From the NCBI RefSeq assembly GCF_010548305.1, contig NZ_JAAGLV010000019.1, positions 62,001-126,000 of the forward strand: 64,000 nt of DNA, written 5' to 3'. The translations under genes were made by a program, and so were the position numbers. The notes under the pieces are model-generated. The model ran no database searches. It was given only the letters and a program-made list of their open reading frames with translations, and was not told the origin of the DNA. How positions within the stretch are numbered: position 1 is the stretch's first letter; every line of letters begins with the position of its first letter. Positions 1-8,992 of the stretch are shown one piece after another. This DNA comes from Streptomyces sp. SID13031 (GTDB taxonomy: Bacteria > Actinomycetota > Actinomycetes > Propionibacteriales > Kribbellaceae).

Positions 1-911
1 ACCGGGCGGCGCCCGATCCGGTCACTCAGCCAACCGGCCGGCATGATCGAGACGGCGAACCCCAGGTTGGCCAGCACGGTCGCCACCAGCGCCTGCTGGA
101 AGGTCGCGTGCAACGTCGCCTGCAGATAGGACGGCATCACGACGAGGAAGGTGTACCCGGCCGCGGACCAGCCCATCAGCCGGCCGATGCCGAGCGCGAT
201 CGCCTTGGCCACCTCAACCCTGTCAGCCGCCGGCTGCTCCTCCCGCTGGACCTTGGCGAAACTCGGCGTCTCCTCCAGCCTGAGCCGCAACCACAGCGCG
301 ACCAGGCCGAGCGGGAGCGCAAGCAGGAACGGCACCCGCCAGCCCCAGTCGGTCAGCGCCTCCTTGCTCAGTACGGTCGCCAGGACCGCCGCGAGCCCAG
401 CACCGACGAGCAGCCCGAGCGCGACGGTGAACGACTGCCAGGCGCCGTACAGGCCGCGCTTATTCTTCGGCGCGAACTCGGTCATGATCGACACCGCTCC
501 GCCGAACTCGCCACCGGCCGACAACCCCTGCAGCGCCCGTACCAAGGTCAGCAGCCACGGCGCCGCGGCCCCGACGGTCGCGTACGTCGGCAGCAGGCCG
601 ATCAGCGTGGTTGAAGCCGTCATCAGCAGCAGTACGAGGATCAGCGTCGGACGCCGGCCGATCCGGTCGCCGAGCCGGCCGAAGACCGCGGCGCCGATCG
701 GGCGGAAGAAGAACGCGAGCGCGAACGAGGCGTAGGTCTTGATCAGGCTCTCGGAGTCGCTGGTCGAGGTACTGCTGAAGAAGTTCGCCGCGATCACCGT
801 CGCGAAGAAGCCATAGGCGCCGAACTCGTACCATTCGACGAAGTTGCCGACCGTGCCGGCGACCAGCGACCTGCGGGTCCGCCGGGCGTCAACTGTCGTA
901 GCAGTGCTCAT
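1..911 (-). CDS. MFS transporter, metabolite:H+ symporter (MHS) type, 3' end cut by window
   Basis: The start codon is at 911 and 303 codons are visible; the C-terminus lies beyond position 1. Multiple hydrophobic helices are visible. The segment RPIGAAVFG followed by GRLGDRIGRRPTL is the MFS loop 2-3 signature in the form typical of the MHS subfamily (ProP, KgtP and shikimate transporters). GRLGDRIGRR-like motifs recur, with SDRIGRRP at about residues 295-302. It should be an inner-membrane proton-coupled uptake carrier for an organic acid or osmolyte; substrate unknown. It is divergent from the EndoH-like gene across a 274-bp gap containing shared repeats. Confidence 0.85.
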   Translation of the reverse strand, partial: MSTATTVDARRTRRSLVAGTVGNFVEWYEFGAYGFFATVIAANFFSSTSTSDSESLIKTYASFALAFFFRPIGAAVFGRLGDRIGRRPTLILVLLLMTASTTLIGLLPTYATVGAAAPWLLTLVRALQGLSAGGEFGGAVSIMTEFAPKNKRGLYGAWQSFTVALGLLVGAGLAAVLATVLSKEALTDWGWRVPFLLALPLGLVALWLRLRLEETPSFAKVQREEQPAADRVEVAKAIALGIGRLMGWSAAGYTFLVVMPSYLQATLHATFQQALVATVLANLGFAVSIMPAGWLSDRIGRRP

Positions 912-954
912 CTGCTCCTCTTCTCACCTCGCCCCCGAAACTTTCCTCCCGCCA

Positions 955-969
955 ACCGGTCTATCTTCG
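955..969. promoter_or_regulatory. Direct repeat copy shared with the 1079-1157 palindrome
   Basis: ACCGGTCTATCTTCG at 955-969 matches ACCGGTTTATCTTCG at 1088-1102 in 14 of 15 positions. One copy sits 44 bp upstream of the MFS start and the other inside the palindrome in front of the glycosidase gene. This suggests a common regulator for the divergent pair (inference). Confidence 0.35.
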
Positions 970-1078
970 TCTATGAGTTCCCATTCGCGCGAGTAGCCGC
1001 CTCGCCCCGCTGCGCCGAGCGACCGTCGTCACTGTCAGCTCCGATCCCTTGACACAACGTCCCGACCGGTCGAGGATC

Positions 1079-1157
1079 GATCGCTATACCGGTTTATCTT
1101 CGGCTGTTCCCGCCTGTTCAGTCAGGCGGGAACAGCCGCTTAACCGGTATAGCGATC
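1079..1157. promoter_or_regulatory. 79-bp nested palindrome upstream of EndoH-like gene
   Basis: The outer arms GATCGCTATACCGGTT (1079-1094) and AACCGGTATAGCGATC (1142-1157) are perfect 16-bp complements. The inner arms CGGCTGTTCCCGCCTG (1101-1116) and CAGGCGGGAACAGCCG (1123-1138) are also perfect 16-bp complements. They are separated by an asymmetric 6/3-nt bulge and a 6-nt loop. It ends 28 bp before the glycosidase start and lies between divergent genes with no T-run, so a terminator is unlikely. A double operator or a 5' leader hairpin fits better. Confidence 0.55.
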
Positions 1158-1185
1158 TTCCGCCCTCTTGATCTGGAGTTGGTCG

Positions 1186-2112
1186 ATGAGTCCCGCAAAC
1201 ATCAGCAGAAGAACCCTCTTGTCCGGCCTGGCCGCGACGGGTGCCGTCGCCGCCACCGGCGCGGCACTGCCCGCCGACGCCGTGACGGCGCGTGACTGCC
1301 GCGCGGCAGCCAAGACCGGTCCGGTCACGGTCGCCTACGTCGAAGTGAACGACCACAGCATGCTGAGCGCCGGCAAGTACACGCTGACGAACGGCGGTGC
1401 GCAGGTGATCGACGTCGCGGTGATCTTCGCGGCGAACATCAACTACAACACGACGACCAAGAAGGCCTATCTGTTCTTCAACCCTCAGGTGACGAACGTG
1501 CTGAACAACGTCGCCACCCAGGTCCGCCCGTTGCAGCAGAAAGGCATCAAGGTTCTGCTGTCGATCCTCGGTAACCACCAGGGTGCCGGCTTCGCCAACT
1601 TCCCGACCAAGGCGGCTGCCGAGGCGTTCGCGACCGAGCTGGCCGACGCGGTCAACCGCTACGCCCTGGACGGCATCGACTTCGACGACGAGTACGTCGA
1701 GTACGGCAACAACGGCACCGGCCAGCCGAACGCAGACTCGTTCATCTGGCTGGTCCAGGCACTCCGCGCCAAGCTGCCGAACAAGCTCATCACCTTGTAC
1801 GACATCGGTCCGGCATCCGACCGGCTGGTGAGCGGCAGCCAGAGCATCCGGGAGACCTTCAACTACGCCTGGAACCCGTACTACGGCAGCTGGGGCGTTC
1901 CGAGCGGCCCGAGCTCCAAGTCCAAGCTCTCCCCCGCCGCCATTTCGTACACCGCCACGAGCCAGAGCACCGCGACGAGCCTCGCCCAGCGCACGGTGTC
2001 CGAGGGCTACGGCGTCTTCCTCACCTACAACCTCACCGAGTCCAACACCGCCACCTACCTGTCCGCCATCACCCAGAAGCTCTACGGCAGCAATACCGTC
2101 TACACCCCCTAG
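1186..2112 (+). CDS. Secreted endo-beta-N-acetylglucosaminidase, EndoH-like (GH18)
   Basis: This 308-residue enzyme should cleave the chitobiose core of high-mannose N-glycans outside the cell (EC 3.2.1.96). The N-terminus has a twin-arginine signal (SRRTLLSG, residues 7-14) followed by an Ala-rich h-region. The GH18 motif DGIDFDDEY begins at Asp162, putting the catalytic acid at Glu169. EYGNNGT, YDIGPASDRL, NYAWNPYYGSW and EGYGVFLTYNL closely follow Streptomyces EndoH from memory, and the length is similar. ATG 1186 is preferred over TTG 1168 because GGAG at 1175-1178 is correctly spaced. The 3' end overlaps the convergent phosphatase gene by 4 bp. The palindrome upstream suggests tight regulation. 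Confidence 0.88.
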   Translation: MSPANISRRTLLSGLAATGAVAATGAALPADAVTARDCRAAAKTGPVTVAYVEVNDHSMLSAGKYTLTNGGAQVIDVAVIFAANINYNTTTKKAYLFFNPQVTNVLNNVATQVRPLQQKGIKVLLSILGNHQGAGFANFPTKAAAEAFATELADAVNRYALDGIDFDDEYVEYGNNGTGQPNADSFIWLVQALRAKLPNKLITLYDIGPASDRLVSGSQSIRETFNYAWNPYYGSWGVPSGPSSKSKLSPAAISYTATSQSTATSLAQRTVSEGYGVFLTYNLTESNTATYLSAITQKLYGSNTVYTP

Positions 2113-2630
2113 AGCTCGTACTCCCAGCCTGACTGCCACTCGAAGGGCGCATCTACCAACTCTTCGAGTGGCAGCCCGCTGCCCAGCAGATGGTCCAGAC
2201 ACCACCGATTCGCCGAATGCGCGACGACCAGCACCCGCCGCCCGACGTACCAGCGGCTGACATCGGCGAGGAACGACTCGGTCAGCGCCAGTACATCCGA
2301 ATAGCTCTGCCCACCGGGAAACGGAAGATCGATCCGCGCCCGCCTCGGCCCAAGCTGACCGGCCGACGCCCCGTTGAGCTCGCCGTAGTCGCACTCCCGC
2401 AACCGCCAATCCTGGAGATGCGGCACCGCCGGCCCGGCGAGCTCGACTGTCTGCACAGCCCGCCGCAGATCCGAGCTGAACACCACATCGACGTCCCGGT
2501 GCCGTTCCCCCAGCTCGACCGCCTGCCGGCGCCCTTCAGCTGAAAGTTCGCCAGGCAGCCAGCCGGTCGCGATCCCTTGCTCGTTGTCGAGCGTGGTCGC
2601 GTGCGTCTCGTAGATCAGCTTCACCGTCAC
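2109..2630 (-). CDS. Histidine phosphatase (phosphoglycerate mutase-like) family protein
   Basis: 173 residues. The catalytic segment near the N-terminus reads LIYETHATTLDNE, a variant of the LxRHGET motif in which His is kept but the preceding Arg is replaced by Thr. FSSDLRRAVQTVELA (second conserved Arg) and VLVVAHSANRWCL (second catalytic His) complete the fold signature. This is a divergent branch of the superfamily. The substrate cannot be told from sequence; small phosphomonoesters are usual. It is convergent with the EndoH-like gene and divergent from the acyl-CoA dehydrogenase gene. Confidence 0.8.
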   Translation of the reverse strand: MTVKLIYETHATTLDNEQGIATGWLPGELSAEGRRQAVELGERHRDVDVVFSSDLRRAVQTVELAGPAVPHLQDWRLRECDYGELNGASAGQLGPRRARIDLPFPGGQSYSDVLALTESFLADVSRWYVGRRVLVVAHSANRWCLDHLLGSGLPLEELVDAPFEWQSGWEYEL

Positions 2631-2682
2631 GGCTCACATCCAATCCGCTTTGCGTTCGTTACTGGCGGGTATATACTCAAGT

Positions 2683-2694
2683 TACTCGCGAGTA
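2683..2694. promoter_or_regulatory. 12-bp palindrome upstream of acyl-CoA dehydrogenase
   Basis: TACTCGCGAGTA is a perfect palindrome 31 bp before the GTG start at 2726, and a related TTACTGGCGGGTA lies 20 bp further upstream. Palindromes of this shape are common TetR-type operators in front of actinobacterial fatty-acid genes. The regulator is unknown. Confidence 0.45.
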
Positions 2695-2725
2695 CAGCGA
2701 AGAAGCGAAGAGGTAGGGGAACCCT

Positions 2726-4585
2726 GTGAGCCACTACAAGTCGAATCTGCGGGATATCGAGTTCAACCTGCTCGAGGTGCTCGGCCGCGGCGAGGTGCTG
2801 GGCCAGGGCCCGTACGCCGAGATGGACGTCGACACCGCCCGCGAGGTGCTGTCGGAGATCGACCGGCTGGCGAAGAACGAGATCGCCGAGTCGTTCGAGG
2901 ATGCCGACCGCAACCCGCCGGTCTTCGACCCCGCCACGCACGAGGTGCGGATGCCGGAGTCGTTCAAGAAGAGCTACCACGCCTATATGGACGCCGAGTG
3001 GTTCAAGCTCGAGCTGCCGCCGGAGCTCGGTGGCCAGCCGACGCCGCCCTCGCTGCGCTGGGCCGCCGCCGAGATGGTGCTCGGCGCCAACCCGGCCGTG
3101 CACATCTACGCCGCCGGCCCGAACTTCGCGCACGTGCTCTGGCGCAACGGCACCGACCGCGACAAGCTGATCGCCAAGCACATCATCGACCGCGGCTGGG
3201 GCGCGACCATGGTGCTGACCGAGCCGGACGCCGGCTCCGACGTCGGCGCCGGGCGCACCAAGGCCACCCTGCAGGACGACGGCAGCTGGCACATCGAGGG
3301 CGTCAAGCGCTTCATCACCTCGGGCGAGCACGACATGACCGAGAACATCGTGCACCTGGTGCTGGCCCGCCCGCAGGGCATCGAGGGCGCGGGCGGTCCG
3401 GGCACCAAGGGGCTCAGCCTGTTCATCGTGCCGAAGTACGACTTCGACCTGGAGACCGGCGAGCTGACCGGTGAGCGCAACGGCGCCTTCGTCACGAACG
3501 TCGAGAAGAAGATGGGCATCAAGGTCTCCACCACCTGCGAGCTGACCTTCGGCGAGACCATCCCCGCCAAGGGCTACCTGCTCGGCGAGGTGCACAACGG
3601 CATCGCGCAGATGTTCCAGGTGATCGAGTACGCCCGGATGATGGTCGGCACCAAGGCGATCGCCACCCTCTCGACCGGCTACCTGAACGCCCTCGAGTAC
3701 GCCAAGGCGCGGGTCCAGGGCGCCGACCTGACCAACCCGGCCAAGGACGCCCCGCGCGTCACGATCACCCACCACCCCGACGTACGCCGCTCGCTGCTCA
3801 CCCAGAAGTCGTACTCCGAGGCCCTGCGCGCGCTGGTGCTCTTCACCGCGACGTACCAGGACCGCGCGGAGCAGGCCCGGTACGCCGGTGAGCACGACGC
3901 CGAGGCCGAGGCGGTCAACGACCTGCTGCTGCCGCTGGTGAAGGGCTACGGCTCGGAGAAGTCCTGGACGCTGCTGGGCACCGAGTCGCTGCAGACCTTC
4001 GGTGGTTCGGGCTTCCTGCAGGACTACCCGATCGAGCAGTACGTCCGCGACGCCAAGATCGACACCCTGTACGAGGGCACCACCGCGATCCAGGGCCAGG
4101 ACCTGTTCTTCCGCAAGATCATCAAGGACCAGGGCCAGGCACTCGGCCACCTGTCCGAGCAGATCCAGGCGTTCGTCGCCTCCGAGGCGGGCAACGGCCG
4201 GCTCAAGGAGGAGCGCGGGCTGCTCGCCAAGGGCCTCGAGGACACCCAGAAGATCCTCGGCGTGATGGGTCAGGCGCTGATGGCGAGCAACCCGCAGGCC
4301 GAGAACGGCGACCCGCGCAACATCTACAAGGTCGGCCTGAACTCCTCGCGGCTGCTCTTCGTGCTCGGCGACGTGGTCTGCTCGTGGCTGATGCTGCGGC
4401 AGGCCGAGGTCGCGCTGGAGAAGCTGGGCGGCGAGCTGTCGCCGGCCGACCAGGACTTCTACACCGGCAAGCTGGCCGCCGCGCAGTGGTTCGTCCGCTC
4501 CACGATGCCGACGGTCCGCGCCGAGCGGATCAAGGCCGAGCTGACCGACCTCGACGTGATGGACCTGCCCGAGTCGGCCTTCTGA
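2726..4585 (+). CDS. Long-form acyl-CoA dehydrogenase (FadE5-like)
   Basis: 619 residues, the size of the long actinobacterial FadE5-type dehydrogenases rather than the ~380-residue classic form. It should oxidise acyl-CoA to trans-2-enoyl-CoA with FAD in beta-oxidation. [14 protein letters not shown] is the flavin-contacting middle motif. [23 protein letters not shown] and [12 protein letters not shown] are the C-terminal signatures, the latter carrying the likely catalytic Glu450. The GTG start at 2726 follows GAGGTAGGGGA. It is monocistronic, with a palindromic promoter element upstream, which suggests fatty-acid-responsive repression. Confidence 0.9.
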   Translation: MSHYKSNLRDIEFNLLEVLGRGEVLGQGPYAEMDVDTAREVLSEIDRLAKNEIAESFEDADRNPPVFDPATHEVRMPESFKKSYHAYMDAEWFKLELPPELGGQPTPPSLRWAAAEMVLGANPAVHIYAAGPNFAHVLWRNGTDRDKLIAKHIIDRGWGATMVLTEPDAGSDVGAGRTKATLQDDGSWHIEGVKRFITSGEHDMTENIVHLVLARPQGIEGAGGPGTKGLSLFIVPKYDFDLETGELTGERNGAFVTNVEKKMGIKVSTTCELTFGETIPAKGYLLGEVHNGIAQMFQVIEYARMMVGTKAIATLSTGYLNALEYAKARVQGADLTNPAKDAPRVTITHHPDVRRSLLTQKSYSEALRALVLFTATYQDRAEQARYAGEHDAEAEAVNDLLLPLVKGYGSEKSWTLLGTESLQTFGGSGFLQDYPIEQYVRDAKIDTLYEGTTAIQGQDLFFRKIIKDQGQALGHLSEQIQAFVASEAGNGRLKEERGLLAKGLEDTQKILGVMGQALMASNPQAENGDPRNIYKVGLNSSRLLFVLGDVVCSWLMLRQAEVALEKLGGELSPADQDFYTGKLAAAQWFVRSTMPTVRAERIKAELTDLDVMDLPESAF

Positions 4586-4750
4586 AGCTGCCCCTGACTG
4601 CCCGCCGATCTGCCCTGTTCGGGTGGATTGGTCTACGGAAGAGTTTCGCCCTGTAGTACCGCGACCCTGGCCTGGTCTCCCCTGTCCGAGCCAGGGCCGC
4701 GGCCATTTCCGGGGCTTCTGGAACCAGTTCGGCCACGGTGGCGTCAGTGC

Positions 4751-4764
4751 AGAGGTGGACCTCT
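4751..4764. promoter_or_regulatory. 14-bp palindrome before the three-paralogue operon
   Basis: AGAGGTGGACCTCT is a perfect inverted repeat ending 23 bp upstream of the ATG at 4788. It could be an operator, or it could sequester the ribosome-binding region. No recognisable promoter was assigned. Confidence 0.3.
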
Positions 4765-4787
4765 CAAGGCGTCGTAAGCTGACCGCG

Positions 4788-6062
4788 ATGTCCGCCCGAA
4801 TCCCCCGCCTCGGCGCACTTGTCGCTGTCTTGGCGTTCCTCGCCCCGTCCCCCGCCGCCGCAACGCCTGCACCCCCTGTACTACCCGAGCTGCCGGATCA
4901 GATCGCCGCCGGCTGGAGCACCGATCGCGTCTTCGTGTACGACGCGTTGCGGCCGGGCTTCCCCGCGGCCGAGCTGGCCCGCATCCGCGCCGCCACCCGC
5001 ACCGCCCCTTTCCCTGTGTACATCGCACTGCTGCCGCGTACCCCGTACACGCGGCAGTTGTCGATGGATCTCCCCACCCTGCTGCAGGCCCGCGTCGGCC
5101 AGCCCGGGCTCTACCTGGTGTGGAGCGTGTCGGACGACTACTGGTCCGGCACCCAGACCCTGATCCGGCCCGGCGGGCTGAAGGGCCGCGAACTCGTCGG
5201 GGTGCAGCTCGACGACAAGCAGGACAACAAGATCGTCACCGACCGGCCCGCGCCGCGCATCGTACGGACGATCCAGCAGGCAGCGACGGCGTACGACGGA
5301 CGCGCGCTGCCGGCGGTCCCGGCCGCTGACCTGACCAAGGAGCGCGACCGCGATGGCGACGAGCTGTCGGCGACGGACAAGGGCGATCGGGCGGCGTTCA
5401 TCGGGATGGGCGCCGGCGGCCTGATCGGTTTCTGCCTCGTCATCGTGATCACCCTGCGCCATCGGGGAAAGCGACCGACTCCCCGCAAGCGCGCCCAAAG
5501 TGGCGCCGCGGGCCCGGTCAACGTGTGGTCCGTCCGAGGCAAGGCGGACCGGTGGATCGTCAAGGCGGACAAGAGCCTCAAGCGCCTCGAGGCCAAGATC
5601 AAGACTGCCCGCAGCAACGTCTCCGAACTTCTGGATCAACGCGACGACGCCAGCGCCCGGCTGACGGCCGCCCGCACTCTGCGGGCCGACGACTCCGACG
5701 ACCTCACCGCGCCCGCCGGAGCGTTCGTGCTGGCCCGGCAGGCCAACGAGGCGGCCAGTGGCGCCGCGGTCCAGCCACCGTGTTTCTTCAACCCGCTGCA
5801 CGAGCCGGGAGTCGTCCAGGCCCCGTGGTCCGACGACACCGAAGTACCGGCCTGCAGGAGCTGCGCGAAGGTGCTGGAGCGTGGGGAGACTCCGCGGGGG
5901 TTCCTGGTGTGGAAGAAGTCCGGCCTACTGCGGCTGGACCGCAAGGCCGTGCCCTATTGGACTGTGGACCCGAAGGAGCAGCCGCTGATGGCTACCGGCT
6001 TCGGTGCTCTCGAGGACGACCTGGCCGAGCGAGTTGGCCGGCAACGCGGAGGCGACCAGTGA
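4788..6062 (+). CDS. Secreted-domain/TM/cytoplasmic Cys-rich protein, paralogue 1 of 3
   Basis: 424 residues; not assigned to a named family. There is a signal peptide (about 1-25, ending PAAA), then an exported domain (about 35-150) containing DRVFVYDAL, PFPVYIALLP and GQPGLYLVW. One TM segment follows (about 203-222), then a basic and coiled-coil-like stretch (about 240-310). The C-terminal domain has CFFNPLH and, further on, CRSC, a plausible Cys/His/Cys/Cys zinc site. The exported domain is weakly reminiscent of TPM (DUF477) folds (inference). ATG 4788 is chosen over upstream in-frame codons because the signal peptide starts there. It overlaps the next gene by 4 bp, so the two are translationally coupled. 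Confidence 0.7.
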   Translation: MSARIPRLGALVAVLAFLAPSPAAATPAPPVLPELPDQIAAGWSTDRVFVYDALRPGFPAAELARIRAATRTAPFPVYIALLPRTPYTRQLSMDLPTLLQARVGQPGLYLVWSVSDDYWSGTQTLIRPGGLKGRELVGVQLDDKQDNKIVTDRPAPRIVRTIQQAATAYDGRALPAVPAADLTKERDRDGDELSATDKGDRAAFIGMGAGGLIGFCLVIVITLRHRGKRPTPRKRAQSGAAGPVNVWSVRGKADRWIVKADKSLKRLEAKIKTARSNVSELLDQRDDASARLTAARTLRADDSDDLTAPAGAFVLARQANEAASGAAVQPPCFFNPLHEPGVVQAPWSDDTEVPACRSCAKVLERGETPRGFLVWKKSGLLRLDRKAVPYWTVDPKEQPLMATGFGALEDDLAERVGRQRGGDQ

Positions 6063-6715
6063 GACGCCTCCTACTGCTGGTGCTGGCCGGCCTGTTCCTC
6101 TTCTTCACCAGTGTGGTCCCTGCGTCCGCAGCAGAGGTGCCCACTGATCTACGGGTGACCGCTGCTGTCGCCGCCTGGAAGAGCACGCCTCTGTACGTCG
6201 ATCCGCAGTACGGCTCGATGGACACCAAGGGGGTCGTCGAGCGGCTCGCGTCCGCGGAGGTGCCGGTGTACGTCGCTGTCCTGCCGACGGGAGCCTGGTT
6301 CCAGGAGAAGGGCGACACCGTACGGTTGGCGGGCTGGCTGGCGGTGAGCAACGGGAAGCCGGGCCTCTACCTCGTGGTGGACGACTCCACGGTGATCGGG
6401 GCGACCCATCTGATCGCGGCGAGTTCTCCCGGTACGACGTATGCGGCCAGGGACGAGAGCTTGGCCGGGCAGGTCGGTGACTACCTGGACGCGACCACGG
6501 TCAACGACCGGTACGAGAAGAAGCCGGCCAGGACCGCGGCGCGGCCACCGACATCCGAGCCGAGCTACGAGCGGGACAACCGGTTCACGGCGAAGTCGGC
6601 GATCGGCAACAGTCTGGGCGGTCTGACGCTCGGGCTCCTCGGCGGAGCGATCCTCGCCACGCCAGTACTCGGACTGGCGGCCCTGATCGCCCATCGACGT
6701 GGAGGTCGGCTGTGA
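6059..6715 (+). CDS. Secreted-domain membrane protein, paralogue 2 of 3, short form
   Basis: 218 residues from GTG 6059. The signal peptide is about 1-24 (ending ASA). The exported domain has the same pattern as its neighbours: STPLYVDPQYG, VPVYVAVLP and GKPGLYLVV. A C-terminal TM segment (about 188-210) ends in HRRGGRL, so this paralogue lacks the cytoplasmic Cys-rich domain of the other two. It overlaps both the upstream and downstream genes by 4 bp. Function is unknown; stoichiometric assembly with its neighbours is likely from the coupling. Confidence 0.68.
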   Translation: MRRLLLLVLAGLFLFFTSVVPASAAEVPTDLRVTAAVAAWKSTPLYVDPQYGSMDTKGVVERLASAEVPVYVAVLPTGAWFQEKGDTVRLAGWLAVSNGKPGLYLVVDDSTVIGATHLIAASSPGTTYAARDESLAGQVGDYLDATTVNDRYEKKPARTAARPPTSEPSYERDNRFTAKSAIGNSLGGLTLGLLGGAILATPVLGLAALIAHRRGGRL

Positions 6716-7971
6716 AGTGTCTGTCGGTGGTGAAGCGCCTTGTGATTCTGCTGGCTCTACTACTCGCGGCGGCGCCGTTGCCCGCCACGGCGGCCGGGAG
6801 TCAGACACCGGCCGAGCGGGCCAAGGAGATCGCCACGGCGCTGACCAAGGACCCGCTCTACGTCGACCCGATCTACGCACCTGCGCTGCCGGAGGCCAAG
6901 CGGACCGACCTACGGGCCAACGCGAAGGCTCTCGGCTACCCGGTCTACACAATCGTCCTGCCGCTGACCCCGAGCGACGCCTTCCAGGGCGAGGAGTCGA
7001 ACGTCATCACGCTCGTCTCCGACGCCCTGCGCAAACCGGGCCTGTACGTCGTGGTCGACGGTGGTGGGCGCTTCCCCTGGTACGACGTGAAGGACCTCCC
7101 GCAGCTCGACGAGGACAAACTCATCCCGGCTCGCCAGCGCGCCCTCGACGACACCGGCTACGACGCGGGGCCGACGGAGGTTCTGACCCGGTTCTATGAA
7201 CTACTGGCCGGTCCTGCGCTGCCGCAACGGACGCGCGCGACCGAAGGCAGTGGCGGTCGCAGATCAGCTGGAGATGACGACGAGAGCGGCATGTCCGGCG
7301 GGATGATCGCGCTCGCTATCGTCTTGGCCGTCCTCGCGCTGATGGTCGTCCTCGGCCTCTGGATCGGGCTGCGGCGTCGCACTTCTGCGGACAGTCCTCG
7401 GAAGGAGAAGGCCTTCAGCATTCCGCCCCACGTCGCCGCGACCGTGGCCGCGGAGCGCCGGCGACGGCTGACGAAGGAGACGACGGCGGAGCTCACCCGG
7501 CTCGGATCGGAGCTGGCTGCCTTGCCGACGGTGGCCGGCGAGGGATTGCGGCATCAGCAGACGGCGCTGGACTGCCACGATGCGGCGGGGCGGGTGCTCG
7601 ACGCTTCGCGCGATCTGGTCGACGTGGTCGGCGCGATGGTGCTGCTGGATCGCGGGCGACGCGAGTACGACGTAGCGCAGGCGCTCGCGGCCGGGCGCAA
7701 GCCTGGCGTAGTACCGGCGTTGTGTGCCTTCAATCCCTTGCACGGAAGGGCTTCTGGCCGGCCGACCCAGGTCGAGTCCGATGGCACCACGCTGGCCTTG
7801 CCGTTGTGTGCCGGCTGCCGCCGGGCGTTGAAGGCCGGCCAGGCGCCGGCCTCGTTGCCGGGCGACGACGGGCCCTACTGGCATGGCGATGACCTGTGGG
7901 CGCGGACCTTCTTCGGTGCCCTGAGCGATGACCTGGCGGGTGCCGTCAGCAGGGGTGAGTACCGGTCCTGA
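6712..7971 (+). CDS. Secreted-domain/TM/cytoplasmic Cys-rich protein, paralogue 3 of 3
   Basis: 419 residues from GTG 6712. The signal peptide is about 1-28. The exported domain has KDPLYVDPIY, YPVYTIVLPLTP and KPGLYVVVDGGG. The TM segment is about 203-226 and the cytoplasmic part is Arg/Glu-rich and helical. The C-terminus carries CAFNPLH then CAGC, matching paralogue 1's CFFNPLH/CRSC spacing style and suggesting a metal-binding knuckle. The ending FFGALSDDLAGAV parallels GFGALEDDLAERV in paralogue 1. The three genes look like tandem duplication with domain loss in the middle copy. No function assigned. Confidence 0.68.
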   Translation: MKCLSVVKRLVILLALLLAAAPLPATAAGSQTPAERAKEIATALTKDPLYVDPIYAPALPEAKRTDLRANAKALGYPVYTIVLPLTPSDAFQGEESNVITLVSDALRKPGLYVVVDGGGRFPWYDVKDLPQLDEDKLIPARQRALDDTGYDAGPTEVLTRFYELLAGPALPQRTRATEGSGGRRSAGDDDESGMSGGMIALAIVLAVLALMVVLGLWIGLRRRTSADSPRKEKAFSIPPHVAATVAAERRRRLTKETTAELTRLGSELAALPTVAGEGLRHQQTALDCHDAAGRVLDASRDLVDVVGAMVLLDRGRREYDVAQALAAGRKPGVVPALCAFNPLHGRASGRPTQVESDGTTLALPLCAGCRRALKAGQAPASLPGDDGPYWHGDDLWARTFFGALSDDLAGAVSRGEYRS

Positions 7972-8094
7972 CCGGCCCGTCCCTGAGCCGTGCGTCAGGG
8001 CGTTTCTGGGGGTTCTGCCTGATCCGGCGCCACGCCGTACCGACCTACTGTCGAGCCAGGAATCGGGGCGGGGACTAGGCGAGGCGGGATTGAG

Positions 8095-8865
8095 ATGGCG
8101 ACAACCGGGCAGGTCGGGGCGCTGCTGCTGGTGGCAGGGGCAGGGATGGCGTTCTGGACCTTCGGGGACAAGGACGCGAACGACACCCATGTGGTGAACG
8201 ACAAGATCTCCGTCGTCCGGCTGGACTCGCCGAACGCCGACGTCACCATCAAGGTGGCCGACGTCGACAAGACAACCGTCGAGGAGAAGCGCTCGTACTG
8301 GCTGGTCAAGCACGGTGACGCGTTCGAGGTCGACGGCGAGACGCTGAAACTCGACGGCGACTGCGGCTGGCAGTGCCGGGCCGACTTCGTCGTCACCGTG
8401 CCGCGCGGGACCAAGGTGACCGGCGACAACGGCAGCGGCGACCTGTCCGTGACCGGGGCCGGCGGGGTCGATGTGGGCTCACGGTCGGGGAAGGTCTCAC
8501 TGACCGACGTCTCCGGTGACGTGAAACTCGACCTCACCTCGGGTGACGTCGAGATCGACCGGCTGAGCGGCAAGCTCGAGGTCCAGGCGAACTCGGGCGA
8601 TATCGAGGCCAAGCACCTCAAGGGTGGTCCGGTGAACGTCGAGACCAGCTCGGGTGATCTGGAGCTCGAGCTCGACGAAGCCGTCGACGTCCGGGCCAAG
8701 GGGACGAGCAGCGATGTCGAGGTGACCGCGCCGTCGGGCAGCTACAAGGTGCAGACCAAGACGCACAGCGGTGAGGTCGACAACGGCCTCGGCAACGACC
8801 CGGACGGCGGGCACACCATCGACGCCAGCACCGTCAGCGGAGATGTGACGCTCGCCGCACGCTGA
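8095..8865 (+). CDS. DUF4097-type beta-helix surface protein
   Basis: 256 residues. There is an N-terminal hydrophobic anchor (about 6-22), then a series of short beta repeats with recurrent SGD/SGDV/SGDL steps (for example LTSGDVEIDRLSG, NSGDIEAK, SSGDLELEL, VSGDVTLAAR). This is the hallmark of DUF4097/DUF4098 putative adhesin-like beta-helix proteins. It is likely on the outer face of the membrane; biochemical role unknown. It follows the three-paralogue operon after 123 bp, so co-transcription is possible but not shown. Confidence 0.75.
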   Translation: MATTGQVGALLLVAGAGMAFWTFGDKDANDTHVVNDKISVVRLDSPNADVTIKVADVDKTTVEEKRSYWLVKHGDAFEVDGETLKLDGDCGWQCRADFVVTVPRGTKVTGDNGSGDLSVTGAGGVDVGSRSGKVSLTDVSGDVKLDLTSGDVEIDRLSGKLEVQANSGDIEAKHLKGGPVNVETSSGDLELELDEAVDVRAKGTSSDVEVTAPSGSYKVQTKTHSGEVDNGLGNDPDGGHTIDASTVSGDVTLAAR

Positions 8866-8992
8866 CGTTTATCAACGGGTACTTCGTAGGTGTCCGGCGA
8901 CCCGGGGTCCGATCGACATGCACCGTTGATTGTCCCCCGGCTCGCGCGGGCGTAGCGTCGAAGGTGTCCGTTGAACGCGAGGAGGGCTCGGC

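Noticed and set aside
2627-4150. 507-codon minus-strand open frame
   Set aside because: Antisense to the strongly supported acyl-CoA dehydrogenase gene; long antisense frames are routine at this GC content and the translation has no family features.
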